A stretch of 64,000 nucleotides of DNA from Gemmobacter sp. (GCF_034676705.1 NZ_JAUCBS010000013.1:570501-634500); one strand, 5' to 3'; shown: positions 1 through 9,100, counted from the first letter of the stretch. Notes: generated from the sequence alone by a model not told the origin. Made by a program: numbers and translations.

Positions 1-2
1 GC

Positions 3-485
3 GGGCTGATCCTGTTCGATACCCGCGATGCCGATGTGGCGGGGTTTGGCGGCGGCACGCCCGAAGGGCGGCGGTTGCAGCTGCTGGCGCAACCGCTGGA
101 CATTCCGCCGCTGGAATCGGTGCCGGGCGATCATGTGCTGACGCGCACCTTCTATCTGCTCCAGGATTTCCCCGGCCGCCATTCCGGCCGCCCGGTGTGG
201 GTCGAGGCCTCGCCCCCCGATGCCGAACAGGCCGAAGGCATGCCGTTCCGCAACCTCAACGATGGGGTGACGCCCGTGGTGATCGGCGGCAACGACTGGG
301 CATCCGCCTGGGCGGTGGATGACCGGGGCGTGCCGATGTTTCCCGTCGGGCGCGGCTTTGCCGGCGAACGCCAGCGGGAATATGCGTGGCGCTTTGGCGT
401 GAACCTGATCATGCATGTGCTGACCGGGAACTATAAGTCGGATCAGGTGCATGTGCCGGCGCTGCTGGAAAGGCTGGGGCAATGA
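3..485 (+). CDS. DUF4159 domain protein, C-terminal part (5' end outside window)
   Basis: The reading frame is already open at base 3 (GLILFDTRD...), so the gene starts upstream of the window. The visible 160 residues match the C-terminal part of DUF4159 proteins, including the conserved RTFYLLQDFPGR stretch and a later GGNDWASAWA stretch. DUF4159 proteins usually lie in MoxR/BatA-type operons with DUF58 and membrane proteins. Their biochemical role is not established; a glutamine-amidotransferase-like fold without catalytic residues has been proposed. The stop overlaps the next start by ATGA (482-485), so the two are translationally coupled. Family assignment is from recognised sequence; no function is claimed. 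Confidence 0.8.
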   Translation, partial: GLILFDTRDADVAGFGGGTPEGRRLQLLAQPLDIPPLESVPGDHVLTRTFYLLQDFPGRHSGRPVWVEASPPDAEQAEGMPFRNLNDGVTPVVIGGNDWASAWAVDDRGVPMFPVGRGFAGERQREYAWRFGVNLIMHVLTGNYKSDQVHVPALLERLGQ

Positions 486-2554
486 CCGGCGCGATGATCC
501 TGGACCCGCTGCTGCCATGGCCCGTCATCTGGGGGCTGGCGGGCCTTGCCGCCGTGCTGGTCGGCCTGGCCCTGTGGCAACGCATGACCGGCGCCCTGCT
601 GCGCGCGGGCGCCGCGCTGGCGGTGCTGGCGGCGCTGGCCAACCCTTCGTGGCAGCAAGAGGATCGGGCGCCGCTGTCCGATATCGTGGTCGTCGTCGTC
701 GATGACAGCGCCAGCCAGCGCATCGCCGACCGCCCGTCCCAGACCGAGGCGGCGTTGCAGGGCCTGCTGGCCCGCATCGCCCGCATGGCCGGAACCGAGG
801 CGCAGGTGGTCCGCGTGCCCGACGATACCGGCGATGGCGGCACCCTGGCCATGGCCCGCCTGGCCGAGGCGCTGGCCGACATTCCCCGTGCCCGGCTGGC
901 CGGTGCCTTTCTGATCTCGGACGGTCATGTCCATGATGCGGCGCAGGCGCCCGACCTGCCGGCCCCGCTGCATGTGCTGCTGACCGGCCAGCCGCAGGAC
1001 TGGGACCGCCGCCTGGTGGTGAAAACCGCCCCCGCCTTCGCCATCATGGGCGAACCCGTCTCGCTGGTCCTGCGGATCGAGGATCAGGGCAGGGTGCCGC
1101 CATTGCTGGCCGGGGTGGCCGACCTGACCGTGACCATCGGCGCCGAACCGCCGCAGACCTTTACCGTGCCGGTGGGCGAGGATCTGGAACTGCCGGTCGC
1201 CCTGCCGCATGGCGGGTTGAACGTGCTGCAACTGTCGGTCGCCGCGCAGGACGGCGAGTTGACAGCTGTCAACAATCAAGCGGTTGTGCGCATCAACGGG
1301 GTGCGCGACCGGCTGCGCGTGCTGCTCGTCTCGGGAGAGCCGCATGCCGGCGAACGGGTCTGGCGCAACCTGCTGAAATCCGATGCCGCGGTCGATCTGG
1401 TGCATTTCACCATCCTGCGGCCGCCGGAAAAGCAGGATGGCGTGCCGGTGACCGAACTGTCGCTGATCGCCTTTCCCACCAAGGAACTGTTCGTGGACAA
1501 GGTCGATGAATTCGACCTGATCATCTTCGACCGCTACCGCAGGCGGGGCATCCTGCCGATGTCCTATCTGGAAAACGTGCGCGATTACGTGCGCAAGGGC
1601 GGCGCGGTGCTGATCGCCGCCGGGCCGGAATTCGGTTCGGCCGACAGCCTGTGGCGGTCGCCGCTGGCGGAAATCCTGCCGATCGCCCCCACCAGCCGCG
1701 TGCTGGAAGAAGGGTTCCGCCCGGCGCTGACCGACATGGGCCGCAAGCACCCGGTGACCGAAGGGCTGGATGCGCAGGCGCCCGAAGGCGGCTGGGGCCG
1801 CTGGTTCCGCCAGATCGACATGGCGGCCACCGGCGGTCAGGTGGTGATGGAGGGGATCGGCGCCCGCCCCCTGCTGGTGCTGGACCGTCAGGGCGACGGG
1901 CGGGTGGCCATGCTGGCCTCGGACCATATCTGGCTCTGGGGGCGCGGCTACGAAGGCGGCGGGCCCCAGCTGGAACTGCTGCGCCGGCTGGCGCACTGGA
2001 CCATGAAGGAACCCGAGCTGGAGGAGGAGAAACTGTCCGCCGATGCCCAGGGCCTGACGCTGACCGTCACCCGCCGCACGCTGGGCGATGCGCCGGGGGC
2101 GGTCACCATCACCGCGCCCGATGGCGCGCAATCGCAGCTGACCTTGCAGGAAACCCGCCCCGGTCTGTGGCAGGGCCGCTGGGATGCGCCGGGGATGGGG
2201 CTTTATCGCCTGACCGAAGGCGAACGGACGGCGGTTGCCGCCCTTGGCCCCGCCGCCCCGCGCGAATTCGAACAGACCATCGCGTCCCCCGACCCGATGC
2301 AGCCGGTGCTGGCGGCAACGGGCGGCGGCGCGCTGCGGCTGTCCGACGGCATCCCCGACATCCGCCGCGTGGCCGAGGGGCGGGTGGCCGCCGGGCGCGG
2401 CTGGCTGGGCATCACCCCGCGCGAGGCGTTCGTGACCCAGGACATCCGCATCCGGCCGTTCCTGCCACCTTGGGCCTTCCTGCTGCTGGCGGCCGGTCTG
2501 GCGCTGGCCGCCTGGCTGTGGGAGGGGCGCCGTCTGGCCCGCAAACCCGCCTAG
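482..2554 (+). CDS. Large membrane protein with a glutamine-amidotransferase-like domain, partner of DUF4159
   Basis: 690 residues. Two hydrophobic segments near residues 12-55 and one near 662-682 anchor a large extracytoplasmic middle. Residues about 265-510 look like the class I glutamine-amidotransferase-like fold common in this family (DLIIFDRYRR, then GGAVLIAAGPEFG). A predicted Cys-His-Glu triad is not evident, so it is probably not an amidotransferase. It overlaps the upstream DUF4159 gene by four bases and a hairpin pair follows its stop, so it is the last gene of a MoxR/DUF58-type operon entering from the left. These operons are thought to act in envelope maturation or protein-complex remodelling. 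That is family context; this protein's own role is unknown. Confidence 0.75.
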   Translation: MTGAMILDPLLPWPVIWGLAGLAAVLVGLALWQRMTGALLRAGAALAVLAALANPSWQQEDRAPLSDIVVVVVDDSASQRIADRPSQTEAALQGLLARIARMAGTEAQVVRVPDDTGDGGTLAMARLAEALADIPRARLAGAFLISDGHVHDAAQAPDLPAPLHVLLTGQPQDWDRRLVVKTAPAFAIMGEPVSLVLRIEDQGRVPPLLAGVADLTVTIGAEPPQTFTVPVGEDLELPVALPHGGLNVLQLSVAAQDGELTAVNNQAVVRINGVRDRLRVLLVSGEPHAGERVWRNLLKSDAAVDLVHFTILRPPEKQDGVPVTELSLIAFPTKELFVDKVDEFDLIIFDRYRRRGILPMSYLENVRDYVRKGGAVLIAAGPEFGSADSLWRSPLAEILPIAPTSRVLEEGFRPALTDMGRKHPVTEGLDAQAPEGGWGRWFRQIDMAATGGQVVMEGIGARPLLVLDRQGDGRVAMLASDHIWLWGRGYEGGGPQLELLRRLAHWTMKEPELEEEKLSADAQGLTLTVTRRTLGDAPGAVTITAPDGAQSQLTLQETRPGLWQGRWDAPGMGLYRLTEGERTAVAALGPAAPREFEQTIASPDPMQPVLAATGGGALRLSDGIPDIRRVAEGRVAAGRGWLGITPREAFVTQDIRIRPFLPPWAFLLLAAGLALAAWLWEGRRLARKPA

Positions 2555-2569
2555 GGCTTTGCCTTTTCA

Positions 2570-2636
2570 CAAATACCCACGGGTTTCCAAAGGGGGCGTG
2601 CCCCCTTTGGGCGGGGTCGGGGGCGGCAGCCCCCGC
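2570..2636. terminator. Double hairpin between convergent genes, part of a dispersed repeat
   Basis: CAAATACCCACGGG at 2570-2583 is followed by a 10-bp stem (2587-2596 with 2601-2610, CGTG loop) and a 6-bp stem (2619-2624 with 2629-2634). It fills the gap between two convergent genes and would end transcription in both directions. The same arrangement of G/C hairpin next to an (A)AATA(T)CCCC core recurs about ten times in the window. Confidence 0.65.
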
Positions 2637-2645
2637 TTCCCCCCC

Positions 2646-3509
2646 TCAGCGGTCGAACATGCCCGCCGGCAGCCGCAGCATCAGGTTGGGGTCGGGGCAG
2701 ATCGCCTGCCAGACATCCCACAGGCTTTCATGCGCCACGCCAAAGAAATTGGTCGTCTGGTCCAGCATGTCGGTCATGATCTGGAAATGCACATGCGGTG
2801 CCCAGCCGCCGTTTTCGTGCCAATGGCCCAGATGGGCAATCGGCTCGCCTGCCACCACCCGGTCGCCGGGTTGCAGCAGGCTGGGCAGGGTGCCTGCCAG
2901 GTGGCCATACAGCGTGAACACCGGCAGGCTGCCCACCTCGTGTTCCAGGATCAGGGTATGGCCGTAATCCAGCGGATCGGCGTTGTAATGCACCAGCCGC
3001 ACCACGCCGGGCAGGGGGGCATAGAGCGGGGTCATGGCCGGGGCGAACACATCCACCCCCATATGGATCGTGCGGCGTTCGGCGCTGGCGGCGTCGGCGA
3101 ATTGCGCGCTGGCATAGACGCTGCGCTTTTCGCCATAGGGGCCAAGGCCATAGCGCGCGCCTGTCGCCTCGAACCAGGCATCGAAGGCGGGGTCGGAATA
3201 GGCGGGCATCCCCGGGTTGCTGCCATCGGCGCGCAGGACGATGCTGTCGGCGCGCGAGGGCACCGGGCGCAGGATCGGGGCGATATCCGCCCGTGCCAGC
3301 GCGGCGCGGATCACGCTGGCGCCGGCAATCGCCTCCAGCCCCTGGCCGGCGCGCAGCACGGCGCGCAGCAGCGACTGGTCCACCTGTGCCAGCCTGTCCC
3401 GCACCTGCGGGGCCGAGGCGGCCAGCAGCGCTGGCAGATCCTCGGGTGCGGCACCGCTGGCGCGCAGGGCGGCGTAAAGATCGGGCTGGTCGGGCAGCGG
3501 GCGGATCAT
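2646..3509 (-). CDS. M23-family metallopeptidase, LytM-type
   Basis: 287 residues. The LytM/M23 zinc site is intact: H149 and D153 in HMGVDVF, then H239-x-H241 in PHVHFQ, with the conserved YGH at 201-203. These enzymes usually cut peptide cross-links in peptidoglycan. There is no signal peptide, and the N-terminal 100 residues are an alanine/leucine-rich helical region, so the protein looks cytoplasmic. The sequence resembles the M23 module found in large three-domain aminotransferase/phosphotransferase proteins more than exported NlpD-like proteins. It stands alone here, convergent with the membrane protein on its 3' side. The substrate may therefore not be the cell wall. The start gives the full N-terminal domain and no better start is visible. 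Confidence 0.8.
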   Translation of the reverse strand: MIRPLPDQPDLYAALRASGAAPEDLPALLAASAPQVRDRLAQVDQSLLRAVLRAGQGLEAIAGASVIRAALARADIAPILRPVPSRADSIVLRADGSNPGMPAYSDPAFDAWFEATGARYGLGPYGEKRSVYASAQFADAASAERRTIHMGVDVFAPAMTPLYAPLPGVVRLVHYNADPLDYGHTLILEHEVGSLPVFTLYGHLAGTLPSLLQPGDRVVAGEPIAHLGHWHENGGWAPHVHFQIMTDMLDQTTNFFGVAHESLWDVWQAICPDPNLMLRLPAGMFDR

Positions 3510-3634
3510 CGGGCACCTTCGGGTTGCACTACACCGGCAGCATGGCGCCGCGACGGCCGAAGCTCAAGCCTTGGCAGACGGCGGGCTTTGCGGCACCATG
3601 GCGCCATTGTCTGCCAGGTTTTGCCGGAGGTTCC

Positions 3635-4354
3635 ATGCTGCGCCGCATTGCCGCTGCCCTTGTCCTGATGCTGCTGGTGCCCCCGCCGGCCCAGGCCCAG
3701 CTGGATGCCCGCGACATGGAGATTTGCCGCCAGCAATGCATGGCGCGGGCGCGCGATGCCTCGGACCCGCGCTATGGATCGTGCGTGCGCACACGGTGCG
3801 AGGGGCAGGCCGCCCCCCGCCGCAGCACGGCCCCGCCCCGGAAACAGGCCGCCGCCACACCCGCGGAACCACCGCCGGGCCAGTGGGCGCTGGATCAGCA
3901 CCCGGCGCTGGGCGTTTCGGTGCATGTGCAGACCGAACAGGGGGTCATCGGGCTGGCCTGCGCGCCCGAAGGCGTGGCGATCCAGGCGACGAACGGCATG
4001 TTCCGCGGCCCCGCGCTGGGCTGGATCACCGATACGGGCAGCGCAGGCGGCAGCCTGACGCTGATCCCCGGTGCGATCTATTCCGAAACCCGCGGCCCGG
4101 CCTGCGCGCTGGGGGTGCCGGGGCTGGCCAATGCCACGGCGCTGGTGCTGGTCGATGCGCCCGTGGTGTCGCGCGGCACGGCGCATGCGCTGGTGCTGAA
4201 CGGGGCCGAGGTGCCGGTGACGTCGGGCGCCGATGTTCAGGCGCGTTTCCCTGGCACCCGCAGCGTGCCGCTGCCCGGACTGGCCGCCGGGATGGTCGCG
4301 CTTTCCGCAAGTTGCCCCCATCTGGCCGAGGCGTTGCGGCAACCCTGCCGCTGA
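3635..4354 (+). CDS. Exported hypothetical protein with four N-terminal cysteines
   Basis: 239 residues from the ATG at 3635, preceded by GGAGG at 3626-3630. The reading frame extends upstream, but this start gives a clean signal peptide ending in AQA (about residues 1-22). The mature N-terminus carries a CX3C and a CX4C pair (EICRQQC, then SCVRTRC), followed by a proline/alanine-rich linker and a beta-rich domain of about 150 residues. The paired cysteines suggest disulfides in the periplasm. I do not recognise the family. It runs in the same direction as ilvD, 85 bp upstream of it, with no terminator between. Confidence 0.65.
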   Translation: MLRRIAAALVLMLLVPPPAQAQLDARDMEICRQQCMARARDASDPRYGSCVRTRCEGQAAPRRSTAPPRKQAAATPAEPPPGQWALDQHPALGVSVHVQTEQGVIGLACAPEGVAIQATNGMFRGPALGWITDTGSAGGSLTLIPGAIYSETRGPACALGVPGLANATALVLVDAPVVSRGTAHALVLNGAEVPVTSGADVQARFPGTRSVPLPGLAAGMVALSASCPHLAEALRQPCR

Positions 4355-4439
4355 ACCCGGCCTGCGCAGCATTGTTGCGCCTTGCCGTGGCAGCCCCGGC
4401 CCTTTATCCCATGGGCAGCCAGTTGCGGAGGATCGCCCC

Positions 4440-6176
4440 ATGAGCACCAACCAGCGTTTCGACAAATCGAAACTTCCCAGCCGCCATGTGACCGAGGGCC
4501 CGGCGCGCGCCCCGCACCGCAGCTATCTCTATGCCATGGGCCTGTCGGACGAGGAAATCCACCAGCCCCTGGTCGGCGTCGCCACCTGCTGGAACGAGGC
4601 CGCGCCCTGCAACATCTCGCTGAACCGTCAGGCGCAGGTGGTGAAGATGGGCGTCAAGAAAAACGGCGGCACCCCGCGCGAATTCACCACCATCACCGTG
4701 ACCGACGGCATCGCCATGGGCCATGAAGGGATGCGGTCGTCGCTGGCCAGCCGCGATGCCATCGCGGATACCGTGGAACTGACGATGCGCGGGCATTGCT
4801 ACGATGCCATCGTGGGTCTTGCCGGCTGCGACAAGTCGCTGCCGGGCATGATGATGGCCATGGTGCGGCTGAACGTGCCGTCGGTGTTCATCTATGGCGG
4901 GTCGATCCTGCCGGGCCGCTATCAGGGCCGCGACCTGACCGTGCAGGACATGTTCGAGGCGGTCGGCATGGTGCAGGCCGGCACCATGTCCGAGGCGGAA
5001 CTGGACGTGATGGAACGCATCGCCTGCCCGTCGTCGGGGGCCTGCGGGGCGCAGTATACCGCCAACACCATGGCCTGCGTGTCCGAAGCGATCGGGCTGG
5101 CGCTGCTGAATTCCTCGGGCGCGCCGGCGCCTTATGAAAGCCGCGACCAGTATTGCGATTTCTCGGGTCAGGCGGTGATGAACCTGATCGAACGCAACAT
5201 CCGCGCGCGCGATATCGTGACCCGCAAGTCGCTGGAAAACGCCGCCCGCGTGGTGGCCTGCACCGGCGGGTCGACCAACGGCGCGCTGCACCTGCCCGCC
5301 ATCGCGCACGAGGCGGGGATTGAGTTCGACCTGTTCGACGTGGCCGACATCATGCGCGACACGCCCTATTTCGTCGACCTGCGCCCGGGTGGCAAATACG
5401 TGGCCAAGGATCTGTACGAGGTCGGCGGCGTGCCGGTGGTGATGAAGGAACTGGCCAAGGCCGGCCTGATGCACCTGGATTGCATCACCGCCAGCGGCCG
5501 CAGCATTGGCGAGGAACTGGAGCTGATCCAGGGCAAGGCCGATGGCCGGGTGATCTACCCGATCGAAACCCCGATCACCGCCACCGGCGGCGTGGTGGGC
5601 CTGAAGGGCAACCTGGCCCCCGATGGCGCCATCGTGAAGGTTGCCGGCATGTCCGAGACCGAGCAGGTGTTCACCGGCCCCGCCCGCGTCTTCGAATGCG
5701 AGGAGGAGGCGTTCGAGGCCGTCAAGGCGCGCAGCTACCGCGAAGGCGAGGTGCTGGTCATCCGCAACGAAGGCCCCGCCGGCGGCCCGGGCATGCGCGA
5801 GATGCTGTCCACCACCGCCGCGCTGTCGGGCCAGGGCATGGGCAAGAAGGTGGCGCTGATCACCGATGGCCGCTTCTCGGGCGCGACCCGTGGCTTCTGC
5901 GTGGGCCATGTCGGCCCCGAGGCGGCGCATTGCGGCCCCATCGCGCTGATCAAGGATGGCGATGTGATCACCATCAACGCCCTGACCGGCGAAATCTCGG
6001 TCGCCGTGACGGACGAGGAATTCGCGCGGCGCAAGGCCGACTGGAAGGGCGCACGCAAGACCGATTATGCCTCGGGCGCGCTGTGGAAATATGCCCAGCT
6101 GGTCGGCAAGGCGCGCTATGGGGCAACGACTCATCCGGGTGCCAAAGCCGAGACGCATGTTTACATGGATCAGTAA
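4440..6176 (+). CDS. ilvD: Dihydroxy-acid dehydratase
   Basis: 578 residues. It dehydrates 2,3-dihydroxy-3-methylbutanoate and the -pentanoate to the 2-oxo acids, the third common step of valine and isoleucine synthesis. Cluster cysteines are in APCN (C57), GCDKSLPG (C130, with the Mg-binding D131 and carbamylated K132) and SSGACGAQ (C202). The C-terminal motifs NEGPAGGPGM and TDGRFSGATRGF are intact. The frame opens earlier, but ATG 4440 has GCGGAGG about 7 bases upstream and gives the usual IlvD/Edd length. Its 3' end overlaps the start of the next lipoprotein gene by 20 bases. Confidence 0.97.
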   Translation: MSTNQRFDKSKLPSRHVTEGPARAPHRSYLYAMGLSDEEIHQPLVGVATCWNEAAPCNISLNRQAQVVKMGVKKNGGTPREFTTITVTDGIAMGHEGMRSSLASRDAIADTVELTMRGHCYDAIVGLAGCDKSLPGMMMAMVRLNVPSVFIYGGSILPGRYQGRDLTVQDMFEAVGMVQAGTMSEAELDVMERIACPSSGACGAQYTANTMACVSEAIGLALLNSSGAPAPYESRDQYCDFSGQAVMNLIERNIRARDIVTRKSLENAARVVACTGGSTNGALHLPAIAHEAGIEFDLFDVADIMRDTPYFVDLRPGGKYVAKDLYEVGGVPVVMKELAKAGLMHLDCITASGRSIGEELELIQGKADGRVIYPIETPITATGGVVGLKGNLAPDGAIVKVAGMSETEQVFTGPARVFECEEEAFEAVKARSYREGEVLVIRNEGPAGGPGMREMLSTTAALSGQGMGKKVALITDGRFSGATRGFCVGHVGPEAAHCGPIALIKDGDVITINALTGEISVAVTDEEFARRKADWKGARKTDYASGALWKYAQLVGKARYGATTHPGAKAETHVYMDQ

Positions 6177-6828
6177 GACCCTGCTGGGCGCCGGTGCCGC
6201 GCTGGCACTGGCCGCCTGCCAGATGGACCCTGCCGGGGGCGATACGCCGCCCTCGCGCTTTTCCGGCCCGCCGCCGGCCCGCATGGGCGTGGCGCATGGC
6301 GCCGTGGTGGTGGCCGGGCCGCGCGGCTTCTGCATCGACCGCGAGGTCAGCCAGGATGCGCGCGGCGCGCAGGCGCTGACCGTGCTGTCGGCCTGCCGGG
6401 GCCTGGGCGCGGGGGTGTTCGGCCCGGCGCCGGTTCATCCCGCCGTTCTGACCGCCGCCGTGGCCCCGCCCGGCCGGCTGATCGACGTGCAGGCCGCTGA
6501 AGGCGGGCTGGTCGCCTATTTCCAGTCCACCCGGGGGCGCGCCGCGCTCAGCCGGTCGGGCCGGGCCGATACCGTGCGCTTGCAGGAAGGGTTTGCCGAA
6601 GATGGCGCCTTCTTCCTGCATCTGACCGACAGCGCGCCCTTTGCCTGGGGCGCCGTGCAGCCCGATTACTGGCGCGCGCTGCTGGAAACCGGCGGGCGCA
6701 TGGTGACGGTGGCCGTTCTGGCCCAGCCTGGCAGCCCGCTGACCCGCGATCAGGGACTGGCAGTGTTGCGCGATTTCATAGCAGCTACGCGCAATGCCAC
6801 TGCCCAGGCGGCAAAACCGAAAAGCTGA
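6157..6828 (+). CDS. Putative lipoprotein
   Basis: 223 residues from ATG 6157, inside the last codons of ilvD. The start was chosen because it gives a short lipoprotein signal (MFTWISKTLLGAG, then LAAC lipobox around residues 19-22). Upstream in-frame ATGs would put an arginine-rich tail before the signal. The mature part is about 200 residues with no motif I recognise, only scattered beta-strand patterns. The 20-base overlap with ilvD suggests co-transcription, though a functional link to branched-chain amino acid synthesis is not implied. Confidence 0.65.
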   Translation: MFTWISKTLLGAGAALALAACQMDPAGGDTPPSRFSGPPPARMGVAHGAVVVAGPRGFCIDREVSQDARGAQALTVLSACRGLGAGVFGPAPVHPAVLTAAVAPPGRLIDVQAAEGGLVAYFQSTRGRAALSRSGRADTVRLQEGFAEDGAFFLHLTDSAPFAWGAVQPDYWRALLETGGRMVTVAVLAQPGSPLTRDQGLAVLRDFIAATRNATAQAAKPKS

Positions 6829-6862
6829 CGGTCGTTTGCTGTTTCCGCAGGGAAGCTTGTTC

Positions 6863-6906
6863 TATACTAGATCGGTGAATGCCCCGATGGCAGGCAAGAT
6901 CGGGGC
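6863..6906 (+). promoter_or_regulatory. Possible -10 element and leader hairpin before the DUF6478 gene
   Basis: TATACT at 6863-6868 resembles a -10 element, but no good -35 lies 16-18 bp upstream. An 8-bp perfect stem follows (GCCCCGAT 6881-6888 with ATCGGGGC 6899-6906, 10-base loop). It ends 15 bases before the ATG at 6922 and has no T run, so it would sit in the mRNA leader rather than act as a normal terminator. Confidence 0.35.
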
Positions 6907-6921
6907 AGGTAGGTAAAGGTC

Positions 6922-7695
6922 ATGGCGGGCAGTCTGGACGGGGTTCTTGACCGTATGGTGATGCGGCGCGCGCTGCGCCGCTGGCGCAAGGTCGCCGAGG
7001 CGGCCGAGACGCTGGATCTGGAACAGCTGCGCGGGTTGCGCGGCCTGGCCCGCCAGCACCGCCGCCAGATCGACCGGGTGCTGCATTCCGCCGAAGGGCG
7101 GCTGGCGCTGCCGGTGATCGGCCCGAACCCCATCCGCCGCCCCGCCGGGTCGGACTGGGCCTGGCGCCCCGACCTGTGGCGCGGCCCGGTGCCGGCCGCC
7201 GGCCATGCCGCGATCGAAAGCCGCACCCAGCTGTGCGACGGTGCGACGCTGTTCCACGATTGCCGCCTGTCGGAAATCACCACCCGCCAGATCCGCAATA
7301 CCCGCCCCGAGGATGTGGCCCCCTTCGGCCTGCGCATGGACGTGTTCCATTTCGATGGCAGCTTCCTGTCCATCGTGCTGGATCTGCCGCCCCAGGCGGT
7401 GCAGGGCCTGCGCACCAAGCATCTGATCCGGCTGGACACCATCGTCGAAATGGAAAAACCGCTGGAGATTTTCGCGCGGCTGAACGTCAAGCATGGGCCG
7501 AACGTCGAACAGGTGGTGCGCGAACTGCCGCTGTCCGAGGCCGAGGTGATGGTGGAATTCGACCTGTTCTATACACGGCTGAACGAAAAGCGGGTGGAAA
7601 AGGCCTGGATCGACCTGATCTTCGAAGGGCCGCAGCTGAACCAGATCGTGCTGCGCGATGTCACCATCAGCCGCCGCCCGCGCGCCGAACTGTAA
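6922..7695 (+). CDS. DUF6478-type protein of Rhodobacterales
   Basis: 257 residues, no signal peptide and no membrane segment. An N-terminal arginine-rich helical region (about 1-60) precedes a beta-rich domain with the recognisable stretches CRLSEITTRQIRNT and FGLRMDVFHFDGSFLS. I recall the family as DUF6478, restricted to Rhodobacterales and of unknown function. The next gene starts 11 bases after its stop, so the two form a pair. Confidence 0.7.
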   Translation: MAGSLDGVLDRMVMRRALRRWRKVAEAAETLDLEQLRGLRGLARQHRRQIDRVLHSAEGRLALPVIGPNPIRRPAGSDWAWRPDLWRGPVPAAGHAAIESRTQLCDGATLFHDCRLSEITTRQIRNTRPEDVAPFGLRMDVFHFDGSFLSIVLDLPPQAVQGLRTKHLIRLDTIVEMEKPLEIFARLNVKHGPNVEQVVRELPLSEAEVMVEFDLFYTRLNEKRVEKAWIDLIFEGPQLNQIVLRDVTISRRPRAEL

Positions 7696-7706
7696 GGGGA
7701 ACCGCC

Positions 7707-8084
7707 ATGGCCGAACCCGTGCTGACCGAAACCCGCATCCGCGCCGGCGTCTGGGAAGGCATCCTGCGCGCCGAACCCGGCGGCCCCTCGCCCGAGGTCG
7801 AGGTGCGCCATCTGGATGCCCGGATCGAAGGTGCCATGCTCGCCTCGGTTCCCGACCGGCCCGGGCATTGGGCCCTGCGGGTGCCGATCCCGGCGCAGGC
7901 GCTGTCGGACGGGGTGCAGACCTTTGTCATCCGCTCCACCGCCAGCGATGCCACGCTGGGGCATTTCACCATCGTCACCGGCGCCGACCGTGGCGATGAC
8001 CTGCGGGCCGAGGTCGATCTGCTGCGCGCCGAACTCGACATGCTGAAACGCGCCTTCCGCCGGCATTGCCTGGAAACGCTGTAG
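7707..8084 (+). CDS. Conserved hypothetical protein with C-terminal coiled coil
   Basis: 125 residues. ATG 7707 is preceded by AAGGGGA (7694-7700) and lies 11 bases after the DUF6478 gene, so the two are likely co-translated. Residues about 5-90 form a beta-rich domain. Residues 95-118 are a short heptad-like segment (DDLRAEVDLLRAELDMLKRA) that predicts a coiled coil and oligomerisation. I recognise no family function. A hairpin follows the gene. Confidence 0.65.
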   Translation: MAEPVLTETRIRAGVWEGILRAEPGGPSPEVEVRHLDARIEGAMLASVPDRPGHWALRVPIPAQALSDGVQTFVIRSTASDATLGHFTIVTGADRGDDLRAEVDLLRAELDMLKRAFRRHCLETL

Positions 8085-8128
8085 GCGCGCGAAAGGCACC
8101 GGCCCTGAAACGCGGCCGCCCCTTTGCC

Positions 8129-8179
8129 TTTTTGAAAATACCCCACGGGGAGGTCCGGAGGGGTGTGAAACCCCTCCGG
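8129..8179. terminator. Hairpin terminator between convergent genes (dispersed repeat)
   Basis: A degenerate core (TTTTTGAAAATACCCCACGGGG, split here as TTTTTGAAAATA and CCCCACGGGG) precedes a 9-bp stem, CCGGAGGGG 8155-8163 with CCCCTCCGG 8171-8179. It lies between two convergent genes and can serve both. Confidence 0.6.
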
Positions 8180-8211
8180 GGCCAGCAAAGGGGCGCCACG
8201 GCCGATCGTCG

Positions 8212-9039
8212 CTACTCTCCCGGCCGCAGGAACTTGGCATCCGTCCGCGCGCCGGTGCCGGTGCCGATCTGCGGCAGGGCGGTGCCGTTCATCCGCATGG
8301 CGGGCGTGGTTTCCAGCGCGGCGCGCAGGGTGTCCAGCGCGCCGGTCATATCGCTGCCAAGGGCGACCTTCTGGCCGGTCATCTCGGCCTTGGCGGCCAC
8401 CACCGACACCACGCGCGGCACGTCGCCATGGGTCAGGCTGAACACCGGCGCGCCCGAGGATCCGAAATCCACATCGCAGGACAGCACCATGACGCCGGGC
8501 TGATGGCCCAGCACATGGCACACCTCTTGCAGCGAGGGGGAGTCCGCGCGGTCGCGGGCATAGGACACCACCCCCACCGCATCGCCCTTGCGCGGATGCT
8601 GCCCGGTTTCGTAAGGCCGGATCGAGGGCAGGCGGATCGGCGTATCCAGCTCCAGCAGGGCCAGGTCGAACTGCACCCGGTCCAGGCTGTCGCTGCCGTC
8701 ATAGACATAGCCGGGATGCGGCACGGCGCGGCGCACGTTGCGATAGGCTGCCGCGCGCCCGTTGCGCCAGCCGGCCAGGAACTGCACCTTGGACGGTTCC
8801 AGCCGCTGGCCGGATTTCTTGTCCCACAGGCAATGCGCCGCCGTCAGCACCAGGTTGGGCGCGATCAGCGCCCCGGTGCAGAACCCCTTGCCATCCAGGT
8901 TCAGGCGCCCCACGGCCTCCCAGCCCTTGCTGTCGGTGCCGGTGTCCAGCCGCTTCAGCCCCTCTTGCGCCCGGGCAGGCAGGGGAAGGGCGGTCAGGAC
9001 AGCGGTCAGCAGGGCGGCGATCAGCAGGGCAGGGCGCAT
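8212..9039 (-). CDS. Secreted trypsin-like serine protease
   Basis: 275 residues. A signal peptide (1-24, ending ARA) precedes a chymotrypsin-fold domain with a complete triad: H69 in LTAAHC, D125 in FDLALLEL and S195 in GSSGAP. Cysteines C54, C70, C174 and C188 could form two disulfides. The role is extracytoplasmic proteolysis; no PDZ domain is present, so it is not a DegP-type chaperone-protease. It lies 61 bases downstream of glcF in the same direction, but nothing ties it to glycolate metabolism. Confidence 0.85.
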   Translation of the reverse strand: MRPALLIAALLTAVLTALPLPARAQEGLKRLDTGTDSKGWEAVGRLNLDGKGFCTGALIAPNLVLTAAHCLWDKKSGQRLEPSKVQFLAGWRNGRAAAYRNVRRAVPHPGYVYDGSDSLDRVQFDLALLELDTPIRLPSIRPYETGQHPRKGDAVGVVSYARDRADSPSLQEVCHVLGHQPGVMVLSCDVDFGSSGAPVFSLTHGDVPRVVSVVAAKAEMTGQKVALGSDMTGALDTLRAALETTPAMRMNGTALPQIGTGTGARTDAKFLRPGE

Positions 9040-9100
9040 GGCAGTCTCCGGGGCTTTGCTGGCCTGCGTAGCGGCGGGGCGTGGCGAAAGTTGGGCAGGT

